Positions 12,742-22,448 of a stretch of DNA of 64,000 nt are shown here, piece after piece. Within the stretch, counting starts at the first letter, position 1. Every line of letters starts with the position of its first letter. The notes below the pieces were generated by a model that made no database searches, was not told where the DNA came from, and was given only the letters and a program-made list of their open reading frames with translations. Both the position numbers and the translations under genes were made by a program. The stretch lies in contig OV121090.1 of NCBI GenBank assembly GCA_921293015.1, forward strand, positions 19,048,304 through 19,112,303, written 5' to 3'. This DNA is from Phorcus lineatus. Lineage: Eukaryota > Mollusca > Gastropoda > Trochida > Trochidae.

Positions 12742-13008
12742 AATAAAAAAACAGATGGCCCTAATATGCCACCGTAGGAACAGAATATTTGTTTTATTCA
12801 TCTTTATTCATTGTTAAGTAACTGGACTATTTTTGACCGAACAAAATTTCCTCCAATATTCGAACAAGAGGCAAGTTTTTCTCCTTTATAGCTTGATACT
12901 AATTTAATAAGGTACTTTTCTTTCGTATCAACTACGTTATAGATATCGCGGAAAACTGATTGCTTGTGTAAACAGATAACTTAGTAACAGCTTGCGTTTC
13001 TTATCAAA

Positions 13009-13073
13009 GGGGGCGCAGTTGTTAGCGCGTTTGGTTTCGGATCAAGGGGTCCCTGGATCGAATCCTTCTGCCT
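13009..13073 (+). repeat. tRNA-like SINE head (degenerate)
   Basis: There is a recognisable A-box-like stretch (GGCGCAGTTGTTAGCGCG) and a B-box-like stretch (GGATCGAATCC) at tRNA spacing, with a TCG-like anticodon loop. The acceptor and T stems do not pair properly, so this is not a working tRNA. A tRNA-derived SINE head is the better reading. The length of any SINE tail is not clear. Confidence 0.5.
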
Positions 13074-13575
13074 ATACAGTAGAGAACAGTTTTAAACCCA
13101 ATAAGGTTTTGGTACAAAGCTGCACTGAATGTCGTTAGTTCCAGCCAATGCTCGAATATTTCACCACAATGAATAACCACAATGGTGTTGCCGACTTTCT
13201 CCCTGCAATAATACTAGCAGCCGTCATATATAATTGAAATACGGTTTGAGCGGTTTTATTCTCCCAAATCACCTCACCTTCCGTCATATCAATAAATGTT
13301 TATTTCCTTTTGTTTAGGTACATGTAGGGCATCGGCCAGTGGTACATATCATTGGTCCACAGATTTGCGATAATAGGTCGCATAGAGAATAAACATGGCA
13401 ATACGTTTCATCAGTTTCTTCACTGGACAGCAAGAGGGTAAATTTATGTATTGAAGGGTTAACAAAGTACTTATGGGGTATAAACTGGTTTCTAAGATTT
13501 CTGTAAGCGTTACAAACCAGTAAAACATTATATTAATTTTCAATATTACCACTCTTACATATTGTACACAAGTAA

Positions 13576-13845
13576 CAGACTCTGAATTTACAATATCATG
13601 TAGTATGTACATGTAGCTATTTAACATTAACAACGTCTGACACTGTCGTGCCTGCAATAGGACCGGAAATGCAAACTGGGATCTGTCTACGAAGTTAACA
13701 GAGGGTAACGGAGCTAGGAAACCATTTCCGGTCCTACAATGTATTGCAAACACGACTCTGTCACTAGTGTCAGACCTTGTTTATGCTATATAGCTCCATG
13801 TACAAACATCTATATACGTACATGATATTGTAAATTCAGAGTCTG
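13576..13845. repeat. 270-bp imperfect palindrome (hairpin MITE candidate)
   Basis: The left end CAGACTCTGAATTTACAATA (13,576 on) is inverted at 13,820-13,845. Further inward, GACACTGTCGTG and AGGACCGGAAATG are inverted around 13,720-13,775. The centre is near 13,710. The long minus-strand ORF crossing this region is a by-product of the palindrome and AT content. The family is not identified. Confidence 0.7.
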
Positions 13846-14955
13846 GCGCATGTGATATTGTGCATATCCTTTGATTCCTAGAAACATTATGATATCTTCC
13901 CTGTGGTGTCACATATGGAACGTTCATGTTTAGTTCTAAGTATATTCTAATTTGAATCATGTTCTCAGTTCGGTTCTCACTTCTCAAATAAAGAAACTTG
14001 AATGTTAATTCCTCTTCCCTTTATATTCCAACATTATCTATGTCAATCCAATTCATAATCCTCAAATTCAAACATTCTGATTCTTGGAACTTCTAACGAT
14101 TCTAACTTCTGAAACTGTTTAACGTTGAGAAGACGATTAACTGCAAAGTTAATAGAAAACTTATTCAGTTACACAAAATAAAACTCACATGAAATAAGTA
14201 CTGAAATAACTCGAACAATTCACTTTCAGAATGCAAACAAACATGACACTCAAAAATACTATCAAAATTTCTTTCCAAAAATATGATAAATTGTTTAACT
14301 ATCATTACTCTTAAATCTCAAAGAATTATAACCCTTTAGCAAATTACATTAAATAAGCACTTGGAAATAATTATGAAAGACTTTTTCCACATTGAAAAAG
14401 GGTAAGAAATTATCATGAAATGATCTAACACTATGTGTAATTTACAAACATAATATGAGTAATCATTTGCTTGAAGTATGATAACTATTACAAAAAGATG
14501 TTTCTACAACACTATAAGTGCATACCATTCTTGTTTGACCCTAATTCTAACCTTATTCTCATATTAATTTCTCTCATCAAATGTCCACCTTCCCCATCTC
14601 CAAAGCACATGTTCTCGACTCGAACATCAAAGATCAAAGATTAGAGTTACCTGCCTTTGCTAAGTTAAACATAAAGATATAAAACTGACTGAAGCGTACA
14701 TAAAATGTCTGTAACTATACTTAATGCTCACTACATTCCCGTTTCGATGTTTACAGTGTGTACATTATGAGAACTACAGCGGAAACTTGCTAAAACTTCG
14801 AAATTTATCAAGATTAAATAATAACAAATATGGCTCAATGGTGGAAACAATCTTAAATTAGGAAAACATAATTAAACATCTTGGAACTATTCCGTAGAGC
14901 GACATGCCAATTCTATTCATAAAAAGCTCTTAACCTAAATTCAAATTCTGCCAAA
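13846..14955. other. AT-rich non-coding stretch
   Basis: No ORF, repeat boundary or RNA gene that I can support. Composition is strongly AT-rich with short simple-sequence runs. Confidence 0.45.
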
Positions 14956-14959
14956 AACC

Positions 14960-15025
14960 CGGTGTACAATCTCAGACAATGCGAACCGGATAAAGCTCGC
15001 TGTACGCGGGGCAGCGGTTCATAGC
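14960..15025. repeat. Left arm of a 66-bp inverted repeat pair
   Basis: CGGTGTACAATCTCA, CGAACCGGAT, AGCTCGCTGTACGC and GCAGCGGTTCATAGC occur here and, reverse-complemented in the same relative order, at 17,130-17,195. The arms are about 85-90% identical by eye and are GC-richer than their surroundings. They enclose about 2.1 kb. Confidence 0.75.
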
Positions 15026-15399
15026 ACTCACAAGTGTCTATTGTTTTTTGGGCCATTGACGTAATTTTTGACCATATTACAGCATTTATTAATATTCATG
15101 TTGGCTGCAGTGCATTGTCATAAGCCCTAAATGCTATAACTTCAGAATATACAAAATTAATAATTGTATCTTGATGAAACTTAAGTTTACTCAAGAATAC
15201 ATCGAACAAATTTTTACCAGCTTGTGCGTTTTCGATGTTACATACGCTTACAGTCGTGTTTGCCAAAAGTCATATAAGAATTTAACCTGTAATATATTGA
15301 ACCAGGTTTGTGTAAAATGTCATGTTCCAAGGTTATGTAGGTACGATTTTATGAAGGGGTTAAGTAGCTACACTGCAGCATCACTGTACTGGTTTATAG

Positions 15400-16220
15400 C
15401 CGAAACATCGTATCTCTCTGTTTGGAATATAGTACGTTATGTCTTTACATCCTGAGATCAGAGTTGTTTGGAAATTGTCTAAATGACAATTCAAACATCA
15501 GTTATCATATGCATGTATTCTCCAAGAATACATCAAAGACATCTTATCAAATATTAAGAGCACTATCAGTTTATGTACAGCTACGTACCTTCAGTTTGTT
15601 CGCTTGCTTGTTTATCTTCGTTCGACTATCATGTAATTTGGGTTTCGTTAGGACGTTAACAAAATAACCCCAGGTTCACTGACAAAGGATAATCAATTGT
15701 CCATTTGTAAAATAACCATTTTCAAACAATATTTTGGGATCGTCGCATTACTTAGGCTGAATGTCGATATTTGGCAAGATTAAATAAATAGATGGGTTCA
15801 TATTTGTGAAAAAAATATTTTCATAAATATCGAGTAAAATATTACATAAAGACGTTGTAAGAAAAATATCAACAAAATCAAATTGCCTTAATGCAAAAGA
15901 ACAAATATGACTTTGATCTTAAGTTGTTACTCACTTATAAAGGATTTTATAGAGAAACATAAAAAATAGTGTTTTCGAAATTTTGACCCATGGTCACTTC
16001 ATTGTCCTGCAAAACTTGTTACGGTTATCTGGAAGGTATGACATACGAATGCGTTAACGCACACTGAATTTTAACTTACGTTGGGAAACTTCAACATTAT
16101 CCGTTTCGTTTTCGTAATGCAAGGATGCCTTTTAGACATTCAAAATTACATGATATTTCCACTAATATAGGTAGGTAACTGAACAAACTTAAGGTACGCA
16201 GCTGTGTAATGAATTCAGCT
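15400..16220. repeat. Diverged relative of the 31.6-32.1 kb segment
   Basis: Short blocks align in order with the nested duplication further on: ACTGACAAAGG near 15,680 with 31,650, and TTACTCAC-TATAA near 15,930 with 31,895. The TCACTTCATTG-CCT-CAAAACT block near 15,996 matches 31,940. The match is patchy. It suggests the sequence left of copy A also has relatives in the 31-42 kb repeats. ORFs here are not convincing as genes. Confidence 0.4.
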
Positions 16221-16360
16221 TATTCAATTACTGCAACTTGACAGACGTAATTTGTTTTGATATGATAACGAAGTCACGGATTTAAATCAAGGTGATTAAT
16301 ACCAATTTGAACGCAATTATTCATAGTGTAGTCATTATATGATGCAGCAACCGTTTATTT

Positions 16361-16615
16361 TCATTTATTCATTTTCTTGTAGGTATTCAGAATGAAAATG
16401 ACTGAACAGGAAACAATATATTTTCCTTCAGATTTTAGTAGTTCTAGGATGATCTTGTAATTTTTTGTTTTTAGATAAGCTTTCTTGGTAGATTGGTCTT
16501 GATATTGGAGTTTGTAGTTAAATTCATCAGAAGGGTGCTTAATCATACAATGATCGATTATTATGTTGAAATTATTTGTCTGGAAGTCACAGTAGTAGCA
16601 GATTGAATTGTTCAT
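16361..16615 (-). CDS. Small C2H2-like zinc-finger ORF, 84 residues, function unknown
   Basis: From an ATG in a good start context (A at -3), the minus-strand frame reads MNNSICYYCDFQTNN. It has a possible zinc ligand set Cys6, Cys9, His22 and His27, spaced roughly like a C2H2 finger, followed by a Lys/Tyr-rich tail. Upstream residues in the same open frame look non-coding. I cannot name a family. Small Cys/His ORFs of this kind can accompany transposable elements in invertebrate genomes, so a transposon-derived remnant is as likely as a host gene. No splice sites or second exon are evident. It lies just outside copy A and has no visible partner near copy B. Confidence 0.35.
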   Translation of the reverse strand: MNNSICYYCDFQTNNFNIIIDHCMIKHPSDEFNYKLQYQDQSTKKAYLKTKNYKIILELLKSEGKYIVSCSVIFILNTYKKMNK

Positions 16616-17129
16616 TGTGTAGTCTGTTATAGAATGAAGCAATACCTTGAGAGAAAAAAACAACAAAATATCAATAACAGCCTTAGTTAATAATAAACAT
16701 AAAACTCGACATCACTATAAACCATACAGTGATTTCTTGTGAAAGTGCTATGCACCATATGTATCGGCGGCTATAAACCTGTATGGCAATGACGAATAGG
16801 GGGGTAACAATATATTCTCGTGTCAACAAACGAATGACCTTCATAAGCAATATTGCACTTCATCTGTAGGCTTATTCGTCATATATTTTACATTTTATCA
16901 GGAAATATTGATTTATTGCATCATATAGGAGCTTTTAGGCATTTTATTGGGCGTTCTGAGCAAAGGAGCAAAATTGGCAATGCGTTTTTGATATGAGGAA
17001 TTATTTAGACAGTAATTGTTCAATATCGTAATAAATTCTAGCGTCTGAAACTATGCTTATGCAAATGATGATTAGTAATTGACACTCACAAGAATAAAAA
17101 AAGAGATTAAGGTTGTCCGTAACACTATA

Positions 17130-17195
17130 GCTATGAACCGCTGCCCAGCGTACAGCGAGCTATATCCGGTTCGCACTGTATGAGATTGTACACCG
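17130..17195. repeat. Right arm of a 66-bp inverted repeat pair
   Basis: Reverse complement of 14,960-15,025, with matching blocks GCTATGAACCGCTGCC, GCGTACAGCGAGCT and GAGATTGTACACCG. I found no obvious target-site duplication outside the arms. The intervening DNA contains the small zinc-finger-like ORF but no transposase. Confidence 0.75.
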
Positions 17196-18388
17196 TAAAA
17201 CACTTTGACGGGAAAACCACAGTATGGGCTTCCAGGATATAGCCAAAACCATAGCTATAGAGCAAAGATTTATCTTAGATGCCAAGTTAGTCTTACCCCG
17301 TGAAGCTTCCAGATATATCATATTAAAGCTTATCCGAGGGAACCGAGAATTTGGCATATTCAAAGGTTACACCAATATGACAAACAACGTTTAAAAACCT
17401 CATATGAAAGGATTATCGCTTGTTTGTTTTTTAATTTTCCTTTATTTAAATGTACTCTCAATATGCATATCATATGGGATAGAATTAAGCCCACAAAAGA
17501 AGCCCACTTGTGATGAAGTTTAGGTTTATCTGAACAAGTGGAGGTTTATCAGAAAAGAGTAAAACAATTCCTAAAAAGGAAACGATTGCCACGCGGCCGG
17601 AAGTCTGTTATAAATATGCCTTCGAGCATTGATACAGGTAGCAAACATTGAGTCGAACAAACTTTCGAGAGTTATGTCCCTTTGAGTAAGAGCTCTTCAC
17701 ATTTTCCTTTGAAGAGAAGGTCAATTCTATCTTTGCTTCTTATCGCTAATTATAAGTCAGTGTTTTGGCTGTCGAGTTATCAAATCTAAATCAACCAAAA
17801 TATAACCCTCTGTAAAGTGTTTCGACTGTGTTGTATCATAATCATGTACTAATAATATATACGACTGCACAGGAACATCCCCTTGAATGTTGTTTCCACA
17901 AAATTACCCCGATTTGACTATCCTTTTAAATGGGTTGTCGTTAAACCTCCTTTATAATTTTGTAGGCTTTAAAAATTTTTTTATACAGCTGTACGTATGA
18001 CATCATAATAGGTTGAATAGTTATGACGTCACATTGTTAAACTGTACCAACCCTATCGGATTAGTTTTCGCATTCTAACGGCAATTAAAACTGTTAAAAA
18101 TGGAATTAAACGGAATAATAAATTCCATCCAAAAGCTAATTTTTTTATCAAGCCAATATTTAAAATCAGAATCGCTTTGGTTGGTTTATGCAATTGATTC
18201 CGCGTTGAATAAAAGAAGTAAAAAGTATTATGTGATCTATATGTTATAGTCAATATGTCATGGGCATATGCATGTACACGTATGCTACAACTGTGTAAAT
18301 ATGTTTGAGTGGTAACTGTTCTACAACTATGTCTTGATGCTCTGAAATAAAAACATCAATTCATCAATAAATCTCTTTCCTCATATAT

Positions 18389-18528
18389 AGGCATTTAGTA
18401 AAATGCCTGGTGTTATTTTTCAGTCATTTAGTTAAATGCCTGAAAATATTAGTCATTTTGTAAAATGTCTGGTGGTCATAGTCATTTGATCAAATGACTA
18501 AATCGTTCAGACATTTGGCAAATTGACT
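18389..18528. repeat. Array of five 20-bp palindromes at about 29-bp spacing
   Basis: Five near-palindromes of the form AGNCATTTNNNNAAATGNCT start at 18,389, 18,422, 18,451, 18,480 and 18,509, with spacings 33, 29, 29 and 29. The fourth (AGTCATTTGATCAAATGACT) is perfect. The spacers of about 9 bases are less conserved. I see no equivalent in copy B. This is not CRISPR: there are no unique spacers of proper length, and the genome is eukaryotic. Confidence 0.85.
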
Positions 18529-21500
18529 TATTTGACATATTGACTGTAGCATAGTATCTTGACGAAAATAATGCGACATTGAATTCAATGACACTCAAGA
18601 TAAATAACATATAAACGAAGTGAATTAGAATTATGATTTCGAATAAGATATTCGATTTAGAAAAGAAATATGATAAAATATTTTTGGTTCCTGAGAAGCG
18701 CCGATTGTTCCTTTATTCACTGAAACGTCGTAAAATATCCACTTCGTCACTTGAACGCTAATTTTCAAACCAATGAACTAGTTGCAAGCTATATCAAATA
18801 TACCGTAACTTGCTGCATAATCAGATATAGGATGATACCAAAAGGAGCTCCTTGGGACCCCGGACCTGCATCATTTTTAGAAGCCCATTTCGCCCATTTG
18901 AAAAATATACATTTTGTACTCATCTCCGCACTCTTAGAAGAAATAATTAACTATCATTCAAGCAAAAACCACGGCCCATTCTCTCCCAACAGAGGTTGCT
19001 CAGTCATTATTTCCAATACAACCCCTGTTTTATTACGAAGGTTTCTCGGGCGTCTCATTTTCTGGAGTTGATGTTATTTCTTGGTACGCTTCATTCATGA
19101 TGTTTTAGCGCTGCTAGGAAGCAGAATCATAAATCTCAAGGACTTAGCGTTTTGGTAAATTTTTAACGGAAATTTTTCTCACTGCACAATATCACCCGTT
19201 CAGAGGCTAATAAATTTGGATTACTCCGCTGTCCAATACCATATATGGTGCGAAGTTTTAACAATTAAATGTCAGTTTGTGTTTATGAAATGCATTGCAA
19301 ACAAACTAACTAACATGTCTTAATTGAACGTCTCCCATTCACGTGAGGCAGTGAAATGGGTTCACATAGCTTAACCAATCAAGGTACGTTCGTATTAAAA
19401 CTGATTCTCTTGATCAAGAAACATTTCGTTCTATTGGAAACATTTTAATTTCATTTTCAGATCCCTTAATGTATCCAAAAGGACGTACTTCTTCCCCTTT
19501 ATAGGTGAATATATGCTGCCTGCGTTAAATTTCAATTTTATGTTCAAGACGGAACTGCTTCCTGATATATTTAATTACGGTTTGTTCATCACTCTATCAC
19601 CTCTCAGTGACCAGTTATTTGCACTCACGTCATAAACACGGTGACGTCATTATGCCTTGATCTCAACGATGTGCTATTCTCTGTATATATCCTTCTTAAA
19701 AATTACAATTTATTTATACAATCAAGACGATGTTTGGAATTATGAGTTATCTGTCAAGAGATGATTAATGTGAAAAAAGATTTGCTTTAGCGAGGTGTGT
19801 AACACAAATAATTCACATGGACTTTTCAGCAATTGAAGACAGTTTTCTCCTAACGCGTTTGAGTTGTATCGGCTATTTAATACCAAAACGAAAATCGAAA
19901 GTGAATTAAACGGCATGTATTTCATTTGTTGATAATATGGTTGAAATAATTTTTGTTCTTATTTTTTTGTCTGTCTGATTATGATTTAAACACAGTTGTA
20001 GGATAAGCTGCTCGTGACCATAACACACGAAAATTTACAAAACTTTGACCATTTTGTTTGACCGGAAGTGACCGTACACGTCAATGTTATAACTGATTCA
20101 TTTAAGTCATGTCGTTTAAATCTCCTTGGTAAAACCATTTTCTCCTAAAACGTTTTAAACCTACACGTACCATTTGCTTCACCGCTATAGTGTTACCTAG
20201 CCTAGGGCGAAATGGCTTCATAGCTGCGAATATGCAATGAGAAATTGCGAAGCAAAAGTACTTCGGCTTTTCACCATATAACTGGAAAAACTAAACAACA
20301 AAAGCACGCATTGCAGAAATGAACCAAAATTCATTTTCCACTGCAGGTTTTTGAGTTCAAGCATGTTGTTTAATCAAAGTTTGATCAAGAAGATACTTAT
20401 AACATATAATTAAAGAATAATTTTGAAAGAAGGTTGCTAACGAAATACAACACCATACATTTTCGCGAATTTCAGCTTTAAACCTTCAAATGCCAGCATT
20501 TAAGTGCAATTATTTACATAAAGAACAAGAGCATTTTGATAAATGTAAAATTGAAAAAGGCTAAAATTCCCCGTGACCTTTCAGTACAGAAATTTTAAGT
20601 CAGTTTACGCCTGTAAACCTGGTTGTGAAAAGTGCATTTTTTCTGGGCCAGTCGTTTTGCGAGATAATCTGGGAATTGAAACCAGATATAAATCATATCA
20701 ATAAAGAAAAGGCTTCAGCCTTTTGGGCATCTAGATAATGATAAATATCATCCTAACCTCGGGCCAAACTTGAAATGAATCTGAGTGTTGTGGCACATGA
20801 AAATTATGATTATCATTTATGCACCGAGTAATAATAAAAATTATTAACAGGGAACTACGTTGTGGGTACGTGTAACTGTATGTCGTTAATGAATACCAAC
20901 AATATCGAAAGATTTAATTAATGATTAACAAATCATAATGCAATTATCGTCCAGGGTCCAAACAATTCAAGGCCGGTGTGTGTTGAAGTCTGTTAATCAA
21001 AACGCTCAGTCGTTGTTTTGTCTAATGAATAAGCGATTCACTGCTTTGATTAAATAATAAATCCCATTTTGATGTCCAAAACAATAAACTGAAGTGTCTT
21101 TGTGATAACTGAAGATCAGAACTTTTCATCTTTTTCATTTCCCACGAAATACTTTTGGGAATCACTACGTGCTACCCTTCTTTACGTAATTCAAATGAAT
21201 TTACCGTTACCGAGCATTTTTTAAGTGCAAAGGTTGTTTGCCTACCACACCTGGTCTGTCGATTAGTTTCGTTGTCAATATTGAAGATATATGAGTAAAC
21301 CAAGTTTCCTCTTCGTTTCCATGGTTACCTGTCACATTGAGTCACGATAGACAATTGGAATCTCAATAGCTAGTGATTTTAAAAAAACGAAACCTCCATT
21401 ATATAAACTCTTCAAGGCAGTTTTTTGCTGTTGAATTGCTTACCGATATTATGGGGTTTTTTTTGTTGTTTCCATGGTTACAAATTGCAATATGTATGGC

Positions 21501-21823
21501 TTGAGGAACAATGTTTGGTTGAGGTTTCTGAAGTTATCGGACACTTTTAACACTTACCTGCAATTTAATGTCTTTATAAGGCATTTTTTGTTCATTGATT
21601 GTTCATTGATTATTATTTCATTCCTATCTTAGTACCTCGATTAACTCGTTTAAGTTTTCAACTGGTAAACAATAATAATGCTAATGGGCCTTTTAGGCAG
21701 ATTATCTCTTAAACTTTGACCTTTGTTACAAGAAGAAATGTATACGATATTAAATACCGATCCCCGATAGGCTTAATTGGAAACCAGTTGTGCGATGTAG
21801 TTTAAAATTGAACACTTGAAGTG
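18529..21823. other. Non-coding part of copy A
   Basis: Alignable in patches to 46.7-50.5 kb of copy B, with no ORF conserved between the copies. The stretch near 18,960-19,060 (CCAACAGAGGTTGCTC, AACCCCTGTT) is related to the inverted-repeat sequence at 45.4 and 46.2 kb. The position corresponding to the L1-like insertion of copy B is intact here near 21,337-21,370. The lack of ORF conservation argues against hidden exons. Confidence 0.6.
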
Positions 21824-22448
21824 TTAAAGGCACTAGTGCACGCTTTTACGGTTTTAATTGTCTATTTTAAGGTTAAGGAGGACTTATGCATTCACTTGAG
21901 CTTTCGATGCAATGAAATACTTAAAATTCTTTACAGGTGACCTGCAATCAACAATGGAAAATTTTAGACAGCCGCTGTCGGCTTGGACATATACAAAATC
22001 TATGGTTGGTTCTGCACAAAACGGATAAATTATGGACAGTTGAACGCGGCTAAACTACTATTATGTGCAGCTATTGAATTCGCCCATACTGTGAACTGAG
22101 AACAAAGAATGAAATACATTTTTTAAAACAATGTTGTAAATAAACCGATTTAATAACACAGTATGAGCATTGTTATTAGATTGACCAAAGCGCCTGCCGT
22201 TTCCGCTTTTTTGGTTATAGGCAATATTTTTATATTTCCGATATCGTAGTTCATGCGGATTTAATGTTAAGTTACATTAAGTCATTCCGGCCTTTTAAAA
22301 TCAACTTTACTACCTGAATACGTAAATATTTGTTAAATAACTTACGAGGTAGATTACTTCAGTGGTGATCATGAGTAATATCGAGAGATAAGCAGTATCT
22401 GTGCATTCGTTGTGTTTACGAAATATTGGCGTGCACTAGTGCGTTTAA
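21824..22448. mobile_element. piggyBac-like non-autonomous element, TTAA-flanked
   Basis: The element is bounded by TTAA at 21,824-21,827 and 22,445-22,448. Reading inward from each TTAA, the ends are AGGCACTAGTGCACGC and ACGCACTAGTGCACGC, a terminal inverted repeat of at least 14 identical bases. Copy B has the unfilled site: TTGAAGTTTTAAGGTAAG around 50,480-50,498 with a single TTAA. The internal 0.6 kb holds no transposase. TTAA specificity with exact duplication is the hallmark of the piggyBac superfamily. Confidence 0.88.

Larger units (their letters stand above)
11133..12776. mobile_element. Large foldback MITE-like element with TA target sites
   Basis: The ends are inverted copies: CGGTGGCATATTAGGGCCAT from 11,135 and its complement ending at 12,774, each flanked by TA (11,133-11,134 and 12,775-12,776). 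That target site is as expected for Tc1/mariner-type insertion. The inverted match continues inward for several hundred bases per arm, including GTCAGCATTACTTG and TCCTTGATTAGACGTCC in both arms, and more weakly toward the centre near 11,700-12,000. The outer arms hold arrays of the palindrome TTGAAATTTCAA. The interior has TGTA/CATA-rich simple sequence. No transposase is encoded, so it would depend on an enzyme elsewhere. Confidence 0.85.

Noticed and set aside
13009-13073. Possible functional tRNA-Arg gene
   Set aside because: A and B boxes are present, but the acceptor and T stems do not pair, so a SINE head is more likely.
13349-13753. 134-codon minus-strand ORF
   Set aside because: It overlaps a 270-bp palindrome, has no recognisable motif and is full of residues expected from AT-rich DNA.
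15171-15667. Two overlapping plus-strand ORFs of 94 and 81 codons
   Set aside because: No motif, no conserved counterpart in the related 31-32 kb and 39 kb segments, and composition typical of chance ORFs.
18389-18528. CRISPR-like appearance of regularly spaced palindromic repeats
   Set aside because: Spacers are about nine bases and not unique, the repeats drift in sequence, and the genome is eukaryotic.
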